Source: JAFGVL01 sp964546015
Lineage (GTDB): Bacteria; Bacteroidota; Bacteroidia; Bacteroidales; Paludibacteraceae
Direction of reading: 5' to 3'
DNA: 64,000 nt
Assembly (NCBI GenBank): GCA_964546015.1
Contig: CAZJHO010000001.1
Coordinates: forward strand, 124,001 to 188,000
Under the pieces are notes generated by a model, which was not told the DNA's origin, ran no database searches, and was given only the letters and a program-made list of their open reading frames with translations. Shown in pieces: positions 8,960 through 19,300 of this stretch (the stretch's first letter is position 1; each line of letters begins with the position of its first letter). A program made the position numbers and the translations under genes.

Positions 8960-8967
8960 CAAATGTA
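8960..8967 (-). promoter_or_regulatory. Second minus-strand -7 element (TACATTTG)
   Basis: It is an alternative upstream start for the DUF4301 transcript, with no clear -33 box. Confidence 0.4.
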
Positions 8968-9064
8968 AAAGATCTTTTTTTAGTGAATTTTTAAATAATC
9001 TTTTATAACTATTGCAAAGAAAATAATAAAGCTTGATTTTTCATGCATTATTCAATAAAAAAGT

Positions 9065-9072
9065 CAAAGATA
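9065..9072 (-). promoter_or_regulatory. Third minus-strand -7 element (TATCTTTG)
   Basis: It is far upstream of DUF4301. It could start a long leader or a short RNA divergent to the SusC gene. Confidence 0.35.
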
Positions 9073-9158
9073 ACAATGAGAGTATCGAAATAATGCGAAA
9101 AAAAATTAAAAGTAAAAAAAAACTCCTTTCGTTTTGTGTATTTTTCGAATTTAATTAA

Positions 9159-9166
9159 TACATTTG
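9159..9166 (+). promoter_or_regulatory. -7 element of the SusC operon (TACATTTG)
   Basis: It lies about 77 nt upstream of the ATG. A TTTG at 9133-9136 may serve as the -33 box, with a slightly long spacer of 22 nt. Confidence 0.7.
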
Positions 9167-9242
9167 CCTGGCAAAAATTTCTTTTTTGGATAAGTGGCTT
9201 CATTTCTTGTAGAAAGAATCTGATAACCAGAAAAATAAAAAA

Positions 9243-12200
9243 ATGATGGGAAATAAATTTACATTAACCTTTAATTTAAATTCTATGAAAGAAAAAGCGA
9301 ATAAGCTTGGGAGCGTGAGACGCTCATTATTCATGCTTTTATTGTTTTCCGGAGTTTCAGTGCAGGCTTTTGCACAACAAACAGTATCCGGAGTGGTAAA
9401 AGATGAGAACAAAGAACCTTTAATTGGGGTGTCTGTAGCTGTAAAAGGTCATCCGGAATTTGGTGCGGTAACTGATTTTGATGGTAATTTTACTATCAGT
9501 GATTTGCCTTCGGGCGCGAACATTCTGAAACTATCTTATGTAGGGATGGATTCTTTGGAAGTGAAAATTGCAGGACGCGCTAATTTAGGTGAAATTATTA
9601 TGAAAGCTGATGCAAGAGAATTGGAAGACCTTATTGTTTTAGGTTATGGACCTGCAGTGGAGCGTAAAAGTTTGACTGCTGCTGTCGGTTCTGCCAGTGG
9701 AGATCAGCTCCGCGAACGCCCCACAAACAATGTAGCAGAAGCTTTAGCCGGACAAATTGCTGGTTTGAATGTTACCACAACAGATGGTTCTCCTGATGCT
9801 GAAATCCAATTACGCATTCGTGGTGCGAGTTCTGTGACTCAGAATTCAGAGCCTTTGTATATTGTTGACGGTATGCCGGTTTCTTCTATAGCAGATATAC
9901 CTGCAAGTGTAATTCAATCGGTAGATGTGTTGAAAGATGCTTCTGCAACAGCAATTTATGGTGCTCGTGGTGCAAATGGGGTAGTGTTGATTACCACAAG
10001 AGACCCATCAGTAGGAGAACAAGACGGTTGTAATAAAATTACAGTGGATTATGCCGGATCTTTTGGTTGGAAATGGTTAGCTGATGAATTACCTCTAGTA
10101 TCTTCTGAAGATTATGTATTGTGGCAATATGAAAGAGCTAAACTTATTACAAAAAATGATGCCAGTAAATTTAACAGTGAATTCGGCAAATACTTTAATC
10201 CAGGAGGAGCAATGAGTTTTAGTGATATGCTTGATAAATATACAGGTGTAACACAAAATTGGCAAGATTCTGTTTTTGGTCGTACAGGTCAAACAATCAA
10301 TAATTCGATTACCATTAGTGGAGGTAGCAAAGCTTTAAATTATAGCTTGAATTATAGTCGCTTAGATGATAAAGCTATAATGGAAGGTTCTAGTTATACT
10401 AAAGATTATTTGCAATTTAAACTGAATGCTCAACCTGTTAAAAACTTTAAGTTAGGTTTTACAGGTCGTTACTCTGGTATTCATACTGTGGGTTCAGGTG
10501 CTAATGATGCAGGTTCTGGAGGTAACTCCAAATCAGAAGGGCGTTTAAAACAAGTGTTATTATACACACCGATACCACTGTCAATGTTATCTGCAAATAT
10601 GGAGGAAGATCCTGATTTGGACCTGGATGAGCAATATGCTTTGGTGTCTCCTTCTGAAATGATTGAAAATAATTACAAAGAGAATACGAAGCGTACATAT
10701 ACTTATAATGGTTATTTAAGTTGGCAGATAATAAAAGGGTTAACTCTTCGTACAGAAGGTGCTTATGAAATGAAAACTAATGATACTTATCGGTACTATG
10801 GACCGAAAAGTTATACAACACGCAATGGTGGAGCAACAGATGATATTATTATTGATGAATTAGAAACATCTTACAAATATCGTAATACAAACACTCTTAG
10901 CTTTGAGAAAAAACGCTGGAAAGAGAATCATAACTTCTCAGCAGTAATAGGTCAAGAAATGATAATTACAGATTACAATACAGTAAAATCTGAAGTGCAC
11001 GATGTGTCATCTTACTATAGTTATAAAAATGCAAATGCTTTTACTGCTTTGGGTAATGCCATTTATTTTGAGAACTCTTATCCTTTGAGTGATAGATTGT
11101 TATCTTTCTTTGGCCGTGTGAATTACGATTATAAAGGTAGGTATTTAGTTTCTGGAACTTTGCGTGCTGATGGTTCTAGTAAATTTGCACAGGGAGATCA
11201 ATGGGGTGTTTTTCCTGCTGTATCAGCAGCTTGGCGTATTGCCGATGAATCGTTTATGAAATCTACCCGTTCTTGGTTATATGATTTGAAATTGCGTGCA
11301 AGTTATGGAACTACAGGTAATAATGATATAGATGCAGGCTTGTTCCAGAAGATTTATAGACCAAAAGTTGTTAAAATTGGAAATCAGGTATATAAGTTAT
11401 TAACAGCAGGTGATGTAGCTCCAAATCCTGATTTGACATGGGAAACATCTACTACTAGAAATTTAGGACTTGATTTTGGATTGTTAAAAAATAGATTATC
11501 GGGAACAATTGATGTATATTGGAATTCTGTATCTGATATGTTAATACAATACAAACAAAGTGGTGGTGGTTTTACATACAGATGTGAAAATGCTGGATCT
11601 ACATCTAATAAAGGAGTTGAGTTGACTTTAAATGGAGTTATTCTTAACAAAAAAGACTATAGTTTGAATGCTAACTTCAATATCTCCTATAATAAAAATG
11701 AAGTGGATGATTTAGGTGCAGGTCGTGATTATCTACCTGCAAACTCAGGATGGGGTGGAGGAGGCTCTAACCTTTCTGATGATTTCATGGTTCAAGTGGG
11801 TGCTCCTCTTGGGCAAGTTTGGGGTTATGTGTCTAATGGCGTATATGCTTTTGATGATTTTAAGCCAGAAACAATTGGTAATTACACATTTGAATTGAAA
11901 GAACAAACTACGAATACGCCATATACTTCATTGTATATATTGACTCCGGGAACTTTGAAGTTGAAAGATTTAAATGGAGACGGTGTAATTACTACAGAGG
12001 ATCAGACTGTTATAGGTAATACTTTGCCTAAATTTACTGGAGGATTTAATTTAAGTGGTCGTTATAAAGCTTTTGATTTTGCTGCCAATTTTGCATTTGT
12101 GCTTGATGTTGATGTATATAATGCTAATGAAATGGAATTAACTCAATATCACAACAAAACGAAATTCCGTAATATATCGGCTACAATGGCAAGTGGTTCC

Positions 12201-12584
12201 CGTCACACGATGTTTGATCCGGAAACAGGAAATTTGCTCACAACAGCAGAAGATTATGCTAAGTGGAATTCTGATGATATGGCTCCAATGCCTATTATGA
12301 GCAGTAGTTTTGTTCTTTATTCAGATATGATCGAAGATGGCTCTTTCCTTCGTTTAAGTACTGTTACTGTTGGATATACAATTCCATCTAAGTTGATCAA
12401 GAAAATATATTTGACTTCAGCTAGAGCGTATATTTCTGGAAGCAATTTGTTCTGTTTAACTAAATATTCAGGCTATGATCCGGAAGTAAGTACTCGTCGT
12501 AGTACACCTCTAACACCGGGAGTTGACTGGTCGGCTTATCCTAAAACGCGATCATTTACCATTGGTTTAAACTTAACTTTCTAA
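9243..12584 (+). CDS. SusC/RagA family TonB-dependent outer-membrane transporter
   Basis: This 1113-residue outer-membrane barrel imports glycan oligomers with its SusD partner, powered by TonB. The signal peptide ends near AFAQQ at residue 45. It has a long n-region, and ATG 9285 is an alternative start. Next come a carboxypeptidase-regulatory-like domain (about 46-125, TVSGVVKDENKEPLIGVSV), the plug domain (about 130-235, with LKDASATAIYGARGANGVV), and the 22-strand barrel to the C-terminal LTF. There is no STN domain, so it probably does not signal to an anti-sigma factor itself. The SusD gene follows after 13 nt. Neighbouring PL1, CE12 and GH105 genes point to pectin as substrate. Confidence 0.96.
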   Translation: MMGNKFTLTFNLNSMKEKANKLGSVRRSLFMLLLFSGVSVQAFAQQTVSGVVKDENKEPLIGVSVAVKGHPEFGAVTDFDGNFTISDLPSGANILKLSYVGMDSLEVKIAGRANLGEIIMKADARELEDLIVLGYGPAVERKSLTAAVGSASGDQLRERPTNNVAEALAGQIAGLNVTTTDGSPDAEIQLRIRGASSVTQNSEPLYIVDGMPVSSIADIPASVIQSVDVLKDASATAIYGARGANGVVLITTRDPSVGEQDGCNKITVDYAGSFGWKWLADELPLVSSEDYVLWQYERAKLITKNDASKFNSEFGKYFNPGGAMSFSDMLDKYTGVTQNWQDSVFGRTGQTINNSITISGGSKALNYSLNYSRLDDKAIMEGSSYTKDYLQFKLNAQPVKNFKLGFTGRYSGIHTVGSGANDAGSGGNSKSEGRLKQVLLYTPIPLSMLSANMEEDPDLDLDEQYALVSPSEMIENNYKENTKRTYTYNGYLSWQIIKGLTLRTEGAYEMKTNDTYRYYGPKSYTTRNGGATDDIIIDELETSYKYRNTNTLSFEKKRWKENHNFSAVIGQEMIITDYNTVKSEVHDVSSYYSYKNANAFTALGNAIYFENSYPLSDRLLSFFGRVNYDYKGRYLVSGTLRADGSSKFAQGDQWGVFPAVSAAWRIADESFMKSTRSWLYDLKLRASYGTTGNNDIDAGLFQKIYRPKVVKIGNQVYKLLTAGDVAPNPDLTWETSTTRNLGLDFGLLKNRLSGTIDVYWNSVSDMLIQYKQSGGGFTYRCENAGSTSNKGVELTLNGVILNKKDYSLNANFNISYNKNEVDDLGAGRDYLPANSGWGGGGSNLSDDFMVQVGAPLGQVWGYVSNGVYAFDDFKPETIGNYTFELKEQTTNTPYTSLYILTPGTLKLKDLNGDGVITTEDQTVIGNTLPKFTGGFNLSGRYKAFDFAANFAFVLDVDVYNANEMELTQYHNKTKFRNISATMASGSRHTMFDPETGNLLTTAEDYAKWNSDDMAPMPIMSSSFVLYSDMIEDGSFLRLSTVTVGYTIPSKLIKKIYLTSARAYISGSNLFCLTKYSGYDPEVSTRRSTPLTPGVDWSAYPKTRSFTIGLNLTF

Positions 12585-12597
12585 AATAAGAATAATT

Positions 12598-14478
12598 ATG
12601 AAAACTTTAAAATATAGTTTTTTAGCACTGTTTTTTTCAGTGGTATTTACTTCTTGTGTTGATGACTTTTTAGAAGTGAGCACAGATAAAGTTGCTATTC
12701 CGGATTCTATTGTATTTTCTGATCCAAATATGTTGCAGATGTATATCTTGACTATTTATGATAATATGGGTAAAGATAGATCTTATCGTAACCGTGCAGA
12801 TTATTATTATCATGCTAATACAGATATAGAACGGAATAAATCTGTTACTTTTAATCAAAGTATAAACGCGAGTAATGGAGCTGGTGTAGCTATGTATTAT
12901 ACTTCAGAATCAGATGCTGCTTCTGGGTTTGAAGAAGTTTGGAATTATACTTATCAGAATATAGAAAGCTGTAATCAAATAATAGAATATGTTCCTTTGT
13001 TCGGTGATCCTGTAAAAAATAAACCTTTAGGAGCATTGTATGCTGAGGCTTTGGCTTTGAGATCATATTTTTACTATAATTTAATTGCTTGGTGGGGTGA
13101 TGTCCCTGCCCGTTGGACTACAGGTGATGATACCTATCAACCATCTAAGCGTGAAGATATTTATGATCATATTTTAGCAGATTTGTTGGAAGCTGAGTCG
13201 TATGTAACAGATGGACAAATTACATCTGTTCTACATCCAACTCTTGCAGGTATTCAGGCATTTAGGGCTAGAGTAGCTCTTGCTGCTGCTGGATATGCAC
13301 AGAGACCAATTAGCCAAATTAATGAATATGAAATTCGTCCGGGTGCAAATAGTCAAAATTCTTACGCTTTTGTTGGTAGAGTAAAAGAAGAAAAGCGTAA
13401 TTCTTATTATCAAATCGCTAAAGATGAATGTACCAGTATAATAAGTCGTGGTAGTGGAGCGGGACAGCTAATGTCTTCTTTTCAGGATGTATTTTTAGCA
13501 ATTAGCCGTGGTGAAGAAAATCCTGCAAATACCGAATCTTTATGGGAAATGAGATATCGTAACCAGTTTGTTAAAGGGTGGGGATTACGACATGATGTAG
13601 ATACTTATACTCCAAGTAGAGCTACCGGAGATAGAGGCTGGGTTGTTGGTTCTCTTTGGTGGGATTATGATAAAAATGATATTCGCCGTGATGTTTCTTT
13701 GGCTCCATGGTATTGGAAGACTGGTGCTATTACTGCTCACAAAATGAATGAAATATCATTTGCAAAACTTCGCCCTGAGTGGGCTAGTGGAAATACAGAT
13801 ATGATTCCAGATGCTCAAGGGGATACTTATAGGGGTAAGGTAATAATACGCTATGCTGATGTCTTGTTAATGCATGCAGAAGCTTGTTTGGCATTAGGTC
13901 AGGTAGCTGAAGGACAACCATCTTTTAATAAAGTTCGTGATCGTGCGTTTGGTGGTTCTGCACCTTACAAGGAACTTACTTGGGATAATTTGATGGATGA
14001 GCGTAAGTTTGAATTTGTAGGTGAGCAAATTCGAAAAAATGACCTTATTCGTTGGGGTAAGTTAAAGGAATTTATGGATAAAGAATCCCAAAAATGTATT
14101 GATTTGCAAAATGCGCATAATAACAATCCTTCTCAGTATGGATATGATTACAGTGATGTCCCTAAAAAAGTATGGTCGCGTATGTCTCCAACTAAGAATG
14201 ATCCGGTAATTAATCAACCTGTTATCGAGCTTTATGGAATGAATAAAGGTGAAATATTACCTGAAGGGGATACTCCTGGAAATGATTGGACTTCTGTTTC
14301 TATGTGGAGTGAAACATCTCTAGCGGGAGCTGGAGATCCTGCAAAATACTATGAAAAATGTTTTTATAGAAATAATGGAGGAACAGTAGTTGATCCTGAT
14401 TTAAGAAATTTATTGCCGATATCTTCAAATGTTGTTTCTGCTAGTGGTAGATTACTTAAAAATCAATATGGCTATTAA
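12598..14478 (+). CDS. SusD/RagB family glycan-binding lipoprotein
   Basis: This 626-residue surface lipoprotein is the lid over SusC and captures oligosaccharides. The lipobox ends FTSC with the acylated Cys at residue 20. The tetratricopeptide-like SusD core is recognisable from EALALRSYFYYNLIAWWGD and from VIIRYADVLLMHAEACL with DERKFEFVGEQIRKNDLIRW. It is longer than the common 500-550 residues, with extra sequence at the C-terminus (about 550-626). It is cotranscribed with susC (13-nt gap) and closed by a strong terminator at 14501-14550. Confidence 0.95.
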   Translation: MKTLKYSFLALFFSVVFTSCVDDFLEVSTDKVAIPDSIVFSDPNMLQMYILTIYDNMGKDRSYRNRADYYYHANTDIERNKSVTFNQSINASNGAGVAMYYTSESDAASGFEEVWNYTYQNIESCNQIIEYVPLFGDPVKNKPLGALYAEALALRSYFYYNLIAWWGDVPARWTTGDDTYQPSKREDIYDHILADLLEAESYVTDGQITSVLHPTLAGIQAFRARVALAAAGYAQRPISQINEYEIRPGANSQNSYAFVGRVKEEKRNSYYQIAKDECTSIISRGSGAGQLMSSFQDVFLAISRGEENPANTESLWEMRYRNQFVKGWGLRHDVDTYTPSRATGDRGWVVGSLWWDYDKNDIRRDVSLAPWYWKTGAITAHKMNEISFAKLRPEWASGNTDMIPDAQGDTYRGKVIIRYADVLLMHAEACLALGQVAEGQPSFNKVRDRAFGGSAPYKELTWDNLMDERKFEFVGEQIRKNDLIRWGKLKEFMDKESQKCIDLQNAHNNNPSQYGYDYSDVPKKVWSRMSPTKNDPVINQPVIELYGMNKGEILPEGDTPGNDWTSVSMWSETSLAGAGDPAKYYEKCFYRNNGGTVVDPDLRNLLPISSNVVSASGRLLKNQYGY

Positions 14479-14500
14479 CATTGATTTAATATTTTAATGT

Positions 14501-14550
14501 AAAAACACAAAGGTACACAGGTATGGCTGTTGTACCTTTGTGTTTTTTGT
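14501..14550 (+). terminator. Terminator of the SusC-SusD operon
   Basis: A perfect 17-bp stem (14501-14517 with 14531-14547) ends in a T run. It separates susCD from the pectate lyase gene. Confidence 0.9.
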
Positions 14551-14574
14551 AAACAATTTATTATTTTTATTTGT

Positions 14575-14582
14575 TACATTTG
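14575..14582 (+). promoter_or_regulatory. -7 element of the pectate lyase gene (TACATTTG)
   Basis: It lies 23 nt upstream of the ATG. The surrounding TTACATTTGNAGT is shared with the promoter at 16276. Confidence 0.7.
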
Positions 14583-14605
14583 TAGTATAAATTAGAAATA
14601 AAAAA

Positions 14606-16144
14606 ATGAGAAAGATTTTGTTTTTACTAGTTAGTTTTTTGTTGGGATTGTTGGGATGTAAAGATGATTCCAATAATTCAAATGGAACACCGGTAGAAGA
14701 TAAAGTGCTCGCATTTCCTCAAGCAGAAGGGGCAGGTGCTTATGCTGTTGGAGGTAGAGCAGGCACGGTTTGGTATGTTACTAACCTGGATGATGATGGT
14801 CCCGGAAGTTTACGCTATGCTTTAATGAATAGTGGTCCTAAAGCTACAATTCTTTTTGCCGTTTCAGGAACAATTCAATTAAATTCTGCATTGACAATTA
14901 CAAATAATAATATTACAATAGCAGGACAATCTGCACCGGGCGATGGAATAACAATAGCAAATTCAACAATGAATGTTTCTAAGGTTAGCGATGTGATTAT
15001 TCGTTTTGTTCGTTTTAGAATGGGTGATTTAAAAGCATCTGAAGCCGATGCTTTAGAAGGACAAAATTCTCATTACATAATGATAGACCACTGCTCTATG
15101 AGTTGGTCTATTGATGAATGTTCTTCATTTTATGATAATGCGAATATGACAATGCAATGGTGTATTTTGTCTGAAAGTTTGCGGAATTCTAAACACTACA
15201 AAGGAAATCATGGCTATGGTGGTATGTGGGGAGGTCGTACTGTTTCGTACCATCATAATTTGTTTGCTCATCATGATAGCCGTAATCCGCGCTTTTGTGG
15301 AGCACGCTTTTCTAATAAACCAAATGAAGAAAAAATCGATTTTAGAAATAATGTAATCTATAATTGGGGAGGAAATAGCGGATATGGAGGTGAAGGGGGT
15401 GTTTATAACATAATAAATAACTATTATAAACCGGGTCCTGCCACTGATGGAAGAGGTGTTTCTAGTGGCACTTCCGGTGAGGTGCGTAAGCGTATTTTTG
15501 CTCCAGACTCGGATACTCGAAATGGAGATAAATCAACAAATTTACCTAAAGGTACTTGGGGAAACTTTTATGTGGAGGGTAACTATATGGGAGGCAGTTA
15601 TAGTAGCGCAAATGCTACCGGTAATTATTCGGATGGTAGTGATGTTACTAATGATAATTGGAAAGGAATTCACAAAATAATAGATGCAAATAGTCCGGCA
15701 CCAGTTTCGGATATACGCTTGTATTCTCCTGTAGATATGCCATCTATTAGAACTCAAACAGCACAAGAAGCTTATGGTAGTGTATTAGATTTTGCGGGAG
15801 CAAGTTTTGTTCGCGATGCTGTTGATAATCGTATCATTGATAATGTGAAGAACAGAGATTTTACAGCACAAGGTTCTCGTGAAAGCAAGTATGGTATTAT
15901 TGATAGTCAAGAGGATGTAGGAGGTTTTCCTGTTTTAAATGGAGGAGTAGTTATAACTCGTAATTTGGATGAGTATGATACAGACCGAGATGGTATCCCT
16001 AACGAATGGGAATTAGCTAAAGGGCTTGATCCAAATAACGCTAACGACGGTAAAGCAAAAACGCTAGATCCACAAGGACAATATACCAATCTGGAAATTT
16101 ATTTGAATAGTTTGGTAGAACATTGTTATCCGGCAGGATATTAA
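14606..16144 (+). CDS. Pectate lyase lipoprotein, PL1 family
   Basis: PL1 enzymes cut polygalacturonate by calcium-dependent beta-elimination, leaving 4,5-unsaturated ends. This 512-residue protein has a lipobox LLGC (Cys18), so it is probably anchored in the outer membrane. The parallel beta-helix runs from about residue 38 to 430. Visible active-site parts are IDHCSMSW (D161, calcium ligand) and RNPRF (R226/R229 region, base arginine). The C-terminal DTDRDGIPNEWELAKG is a thrombospondin-type-3-like calcium loop common in Bacteroidota PL1 proteins. It has its own promoter and terminator, so it is monocistronic. Its products suit the GH105 enzyme at 26792-28000. Confidence 0.92.
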   Translation: MRKILFLLVSFLLGLLGCKDDSNNSNGTPVEDKVLAFPQAEGAGAYAVGGRAGTVWYVTNLDDDGPGSLRYALMNSGPKATILFAVSGTIQLNSALTITNNNITIAGQSAPGDGITIANSTMNVSKVSDVIIRFVRFRMGDLKASEADALEGQNSHYIMIDHCSMSWSIDECSSFYDNANMTMQWCILSESLRNSKHYKGNHGYGGMWGGRTVSYHHNLFAHHDSRNPRFCGARFSNKPNEEKIDFRNNVIYNWGGNSGYGGEGGVYNIINNYYKPGPATDGRGVSSGTSGEVRKRIFAPDSDTRNGDKSTNLPKGTWGNFYVEGNYMGGSYSSANATGNYSDGSDVTNDNWKGIHKIIDANSPAPVSDIRLYSPVDMPSIRTQTAQEAYGSVLDFAGASFVRDAVDNRIIDNVKNRDFTAQGSRESKYGIIDSQEDVGGFPVLNGGVVITRNLDEYDTDRDGIPNEWELAKGLDPNNANDGKAKTLDPQGQYTNLEIYLNSLVEHCYPAGY

Positions 16145-16164
16145 AATATATATTTTTTTATAAT

Positions 16165-16200
16165 GGGCACTGTAACTGTAAGTTATAGTGCTTGTTTTTT
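16165..16200 (+). terminator. Terminator of the pectate lyase gene
   Basis: An 11-bp stem (GCACTGTAACT with AGTTATAGTGC, one G-U pair), a 3-nt loop and a following T run. Confidence 0.85.
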
Positions 16201-16227
16201 TATAGAAGATAATTTTATCCTTCAAAA

Positions 16228-16243
16228 TATGTTATAAAGCATA
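16228..16243. promoter_or_regulatory. Candidate operator palindrome, copy 1
   Basis: TATGTTATAAAGCATA is 15/16 identical to the palindrome at 28075-28090. It lies about 33 nt upstream of the -7 element of the giant modular gene, where an activator site would sit. Confidence 0.5.
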
Positions 16244-16275
16244 AAATTAGAGGAATAACATAATTCTTTATTTAT

Positions 16276-16283
16276 TACATTTG
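16276..16283 (+). promoter_or_regulatory. -7 element of the giant modular gene (TACATTTG)
   Basis: The match to TAnnTTTG lies within TTACATTTGCAGT. It gives a leader of about 45 nt. Confidence 0.7.
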
Positions 16284-16334
16284 CAGTTCAGTTCAATGCG
16301 AAGGAAATTTATGTTTAACTAAATATTGATGATT

Positions 16335-19300
16335 ATGAAAAAAGGTTTTTACAAATTATTTCTGACATTGGCTATGCTAGTGTTGGGAGTAGTGGTGCAA
16401 GTAAATGCACAGCTATTTGAAAATTGGAATTTTGAAGACGGTGGTGTGGAATTATGGCAAGCAACAGGAAATCCTGTGAATACAGCTATGACAACTGCAA
16501 CCGGCTCGGATGCTAGAACCGGAATTTATGCAGCTAAAGCCGAATGGAATAGGACACAAACAGCTTCGCAATCTTTTGCTGTTTTTTATAATCTAAATGG
16601 TGCGCCTCATATTATTGACTGTAGTACTACAGTCCATTATATAGCTTGGGTAAAAACATCACCGGCTATGCCGTCAATGAGCAATGTATGGGGTCTGTGC
16701 TTGGTTGGATCAAATTTGTCAAAAACATTTTCCGCAACGAATATACTAGCGTCAGCATCTTCGAATAACTCATACACAACTAGCTATGAGAGATATTCCG
16801 CTTCATGGACAAGACCAACAAATTATAGTTGTTCTGCAACTTCTGCCGGCAGGTTTCACCCTAAAATTGCAGGAGGGACTTTTCCTTCTAATGCTGCAGG
16901 GCAAAAATGGGCATTCTATTTTGATGATGTAATTATTTATACTTCAACTGATGGGGCTCCTACCGATTTAGCAAAACCAACGGCTCCTACATTTACTACA
17001 TGTACTACTTCTGAATTGACATGGACTAACGGGAATGATGTCGGTTCAGGTGTTTCCGGAGCTGGTGCTACAGGAATCCAAGCTACGATTCTTTTAAAAA
17101 CAACCAACTTATCAGCATCTGATCCTGTTTTAAATGACCAAGCTGTTTTTACAACAGGTAATGATGAAAATGATCGTACCGGTGGTGATTGGGAAATTGT
17201 TGCTACGAATATAGCAGCTTCAGCTACTACATATAATATTACAACAACAGTTGATACAAAATATGCATTAGTTCATAGAGATTTGGCTTACAATTACTCT
17301 ATTGCTGCTGTAACAACAGTAGTTACAGCTACTGCTCCTACAGTAACTACAACTCCTGATGCTGCAACAGGTCTTGACTTTGGTTCAATTCCTGCTAATG
17401 GGACTAAAGAATTGACATTAAATGTAAAAGGAGTTCTTCTTACCGGTGATTTATCTATTACATCTGACAATTTAGCATTCTCACTTGGCGGGGTTTCATC
17501 TATTACGCAAGCAGATGCTGAAGCCACTGAAGGAAAAGACATTGTTGTAACATTTGATCCAACAGCAGAAGACACTTATTCCGGAAAAATCATTATTAGC
17601 GGTGGAGGTTTGACCCAGGATGTTGAAGTTCCGGTTTCAGGTGTTGCTATAGCTGCAGATGAAACAAAACCGACTTTGTTAAACTCTTCTCCTGCAGATG
17701 AAGCAAAAGATGTAGCTTTGGATGATACTATCAAAATTAAATTTAGTGAAGACATTAGAATTACTGATGTTACAAAAATTAAGTTGAATACAGTAACAGT
17801 TGATCCGACCAAAGTAAGTGCATCGAATGATTCTTTATTAATTATTCCGACTTTAGAAGGATGTACAAGTTATACTGTATCTATTGAGCAAGGTGCTGTT
17901 ACCGATTTAGTGGGTAATATCGCAGATGCTATCTCATTTGAGTTTAAAACGGAAGAAGCATCACAAGGATATGATGTTGCTACAATTTTGAATGTTGGAG
18001 CATATAGTTCTTTAGACGATATTTATGCTGCCTTTCCGGAAATTGAAATAAGTACTACCGGTACTTGGGCGGCAAATAATACTAATGGTTGTGGTACTGC
18101 TAATAAAATAACGCTAGCACAAGGTGGTGTAGGTAATTTTATTATGACTTTCCCTCATGGAGTAGGTACTTTTACAGCTCGTTTTGCTGCAAGTGGAAAT
18201 AGTAGAGTTGTTACTGTAGAAGCATCAGGTGCTACAACAGCTTCAACAACTGTAACATTCCCAGGTAGTGGTGGTAGTTCAGCATGTTTATCTTCTGATG
18301 TTCTTACATTAAATACAACTAAGTCGACAACAATTACCATTACAAATTCCGGTGCTAGTGGAAATGCTTTCTTAGTAGACGCTACATTTACTTTGCCAAT
18401 TCTTCCTATTACATTAACTTCGGCAACAGGAACAGATGAGCAAGAAGTAATGCAAGGAGCTGCTATTGAAACGATAGTTTATCAAGGACTTGAGGCTACC
18501 CCATCTATTGTGTGGACAACCAGCAAACCTGATAATCTTGTTGAAACTCCTAATACGGAAGAAAAAACACTTACTATTTCCGGTACTATTGCTTCGGAAA
18601 CAGCTATTGGAGATTATGAATACACTGTCAGCGTAGGTGAATGCAGCTCTCTTTCAGGTAAGGTTTCTGTAACAGAATATGAATTACTTGCTCCTGAAAT
18701 TACATTAACATCAGATGCTGCTACAACCAGTCAAATAGTGAAAGGAGATGGGGTTACTGCTATTGCTGATATTATTTATACTTTGGCTAATGAAGATCAA
18801 ACTACGGGCGCTACTATAGAAGTTAAATTAGCTGAAACAGATGTTACTTTAATTTCGGGAATAACAGGAACTTATGATAATGTGAATCATGCATTTACTA
18901 TTGAGGGTACACCAAATGTATCAGCTCTCGGAATAACAACTTTCCCTGCTGTTTTGGATTATAAGGTAATAGCTGCTCCTCAAAGTGGGTATGTAGGAAA
19001 CGAAGTAGCTGCTACCGGAACTATTACTATTCGTGATGCTAATGCCAAGAAGATAGCTTATGTTATAAATACAGCATTATCGGCAAAAGACACTAAAATT
19101 TATCCGTCATTGTTGCCAATCTATGAGGTTACAACTGTGAAAATAGCAGATGTGCCGACCGCAGATCTTTCATCTTATGATTTAGTAATATTAACGGAAG
19201 AACCGGGAACTAACAGTGATGGAATGCGTGCATTAAGAGGAATAGAAAAACCTCTATTAAACTTTAAGTCTTACGCAGTTAGAGATAATACTTGGAATTG

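Larger units (their letters stand above)
8841..9158. other. Divergent intergenic region, DUF4301/SusC
   Basis: This is about 400 bp of AT-rich DNA between divergent genes. It holds three minus-strand TAnnTTTG elements (8909-8916, 8960-8967, 9065-9072), an 8-bp inverted repeat TTTTGACA/TGTCAAAA (8887-8894, 8906-8913) overlapping the first, and the SusC promoter at its right end. I find no coding frame in it. Confidence 0.7.

Noticed and set aside
15447..15680. 77-codon plus-strand frame inside the pectate lyase gene
   Set aside because: It is a shadow of PL1 in another frame with no supporting features.
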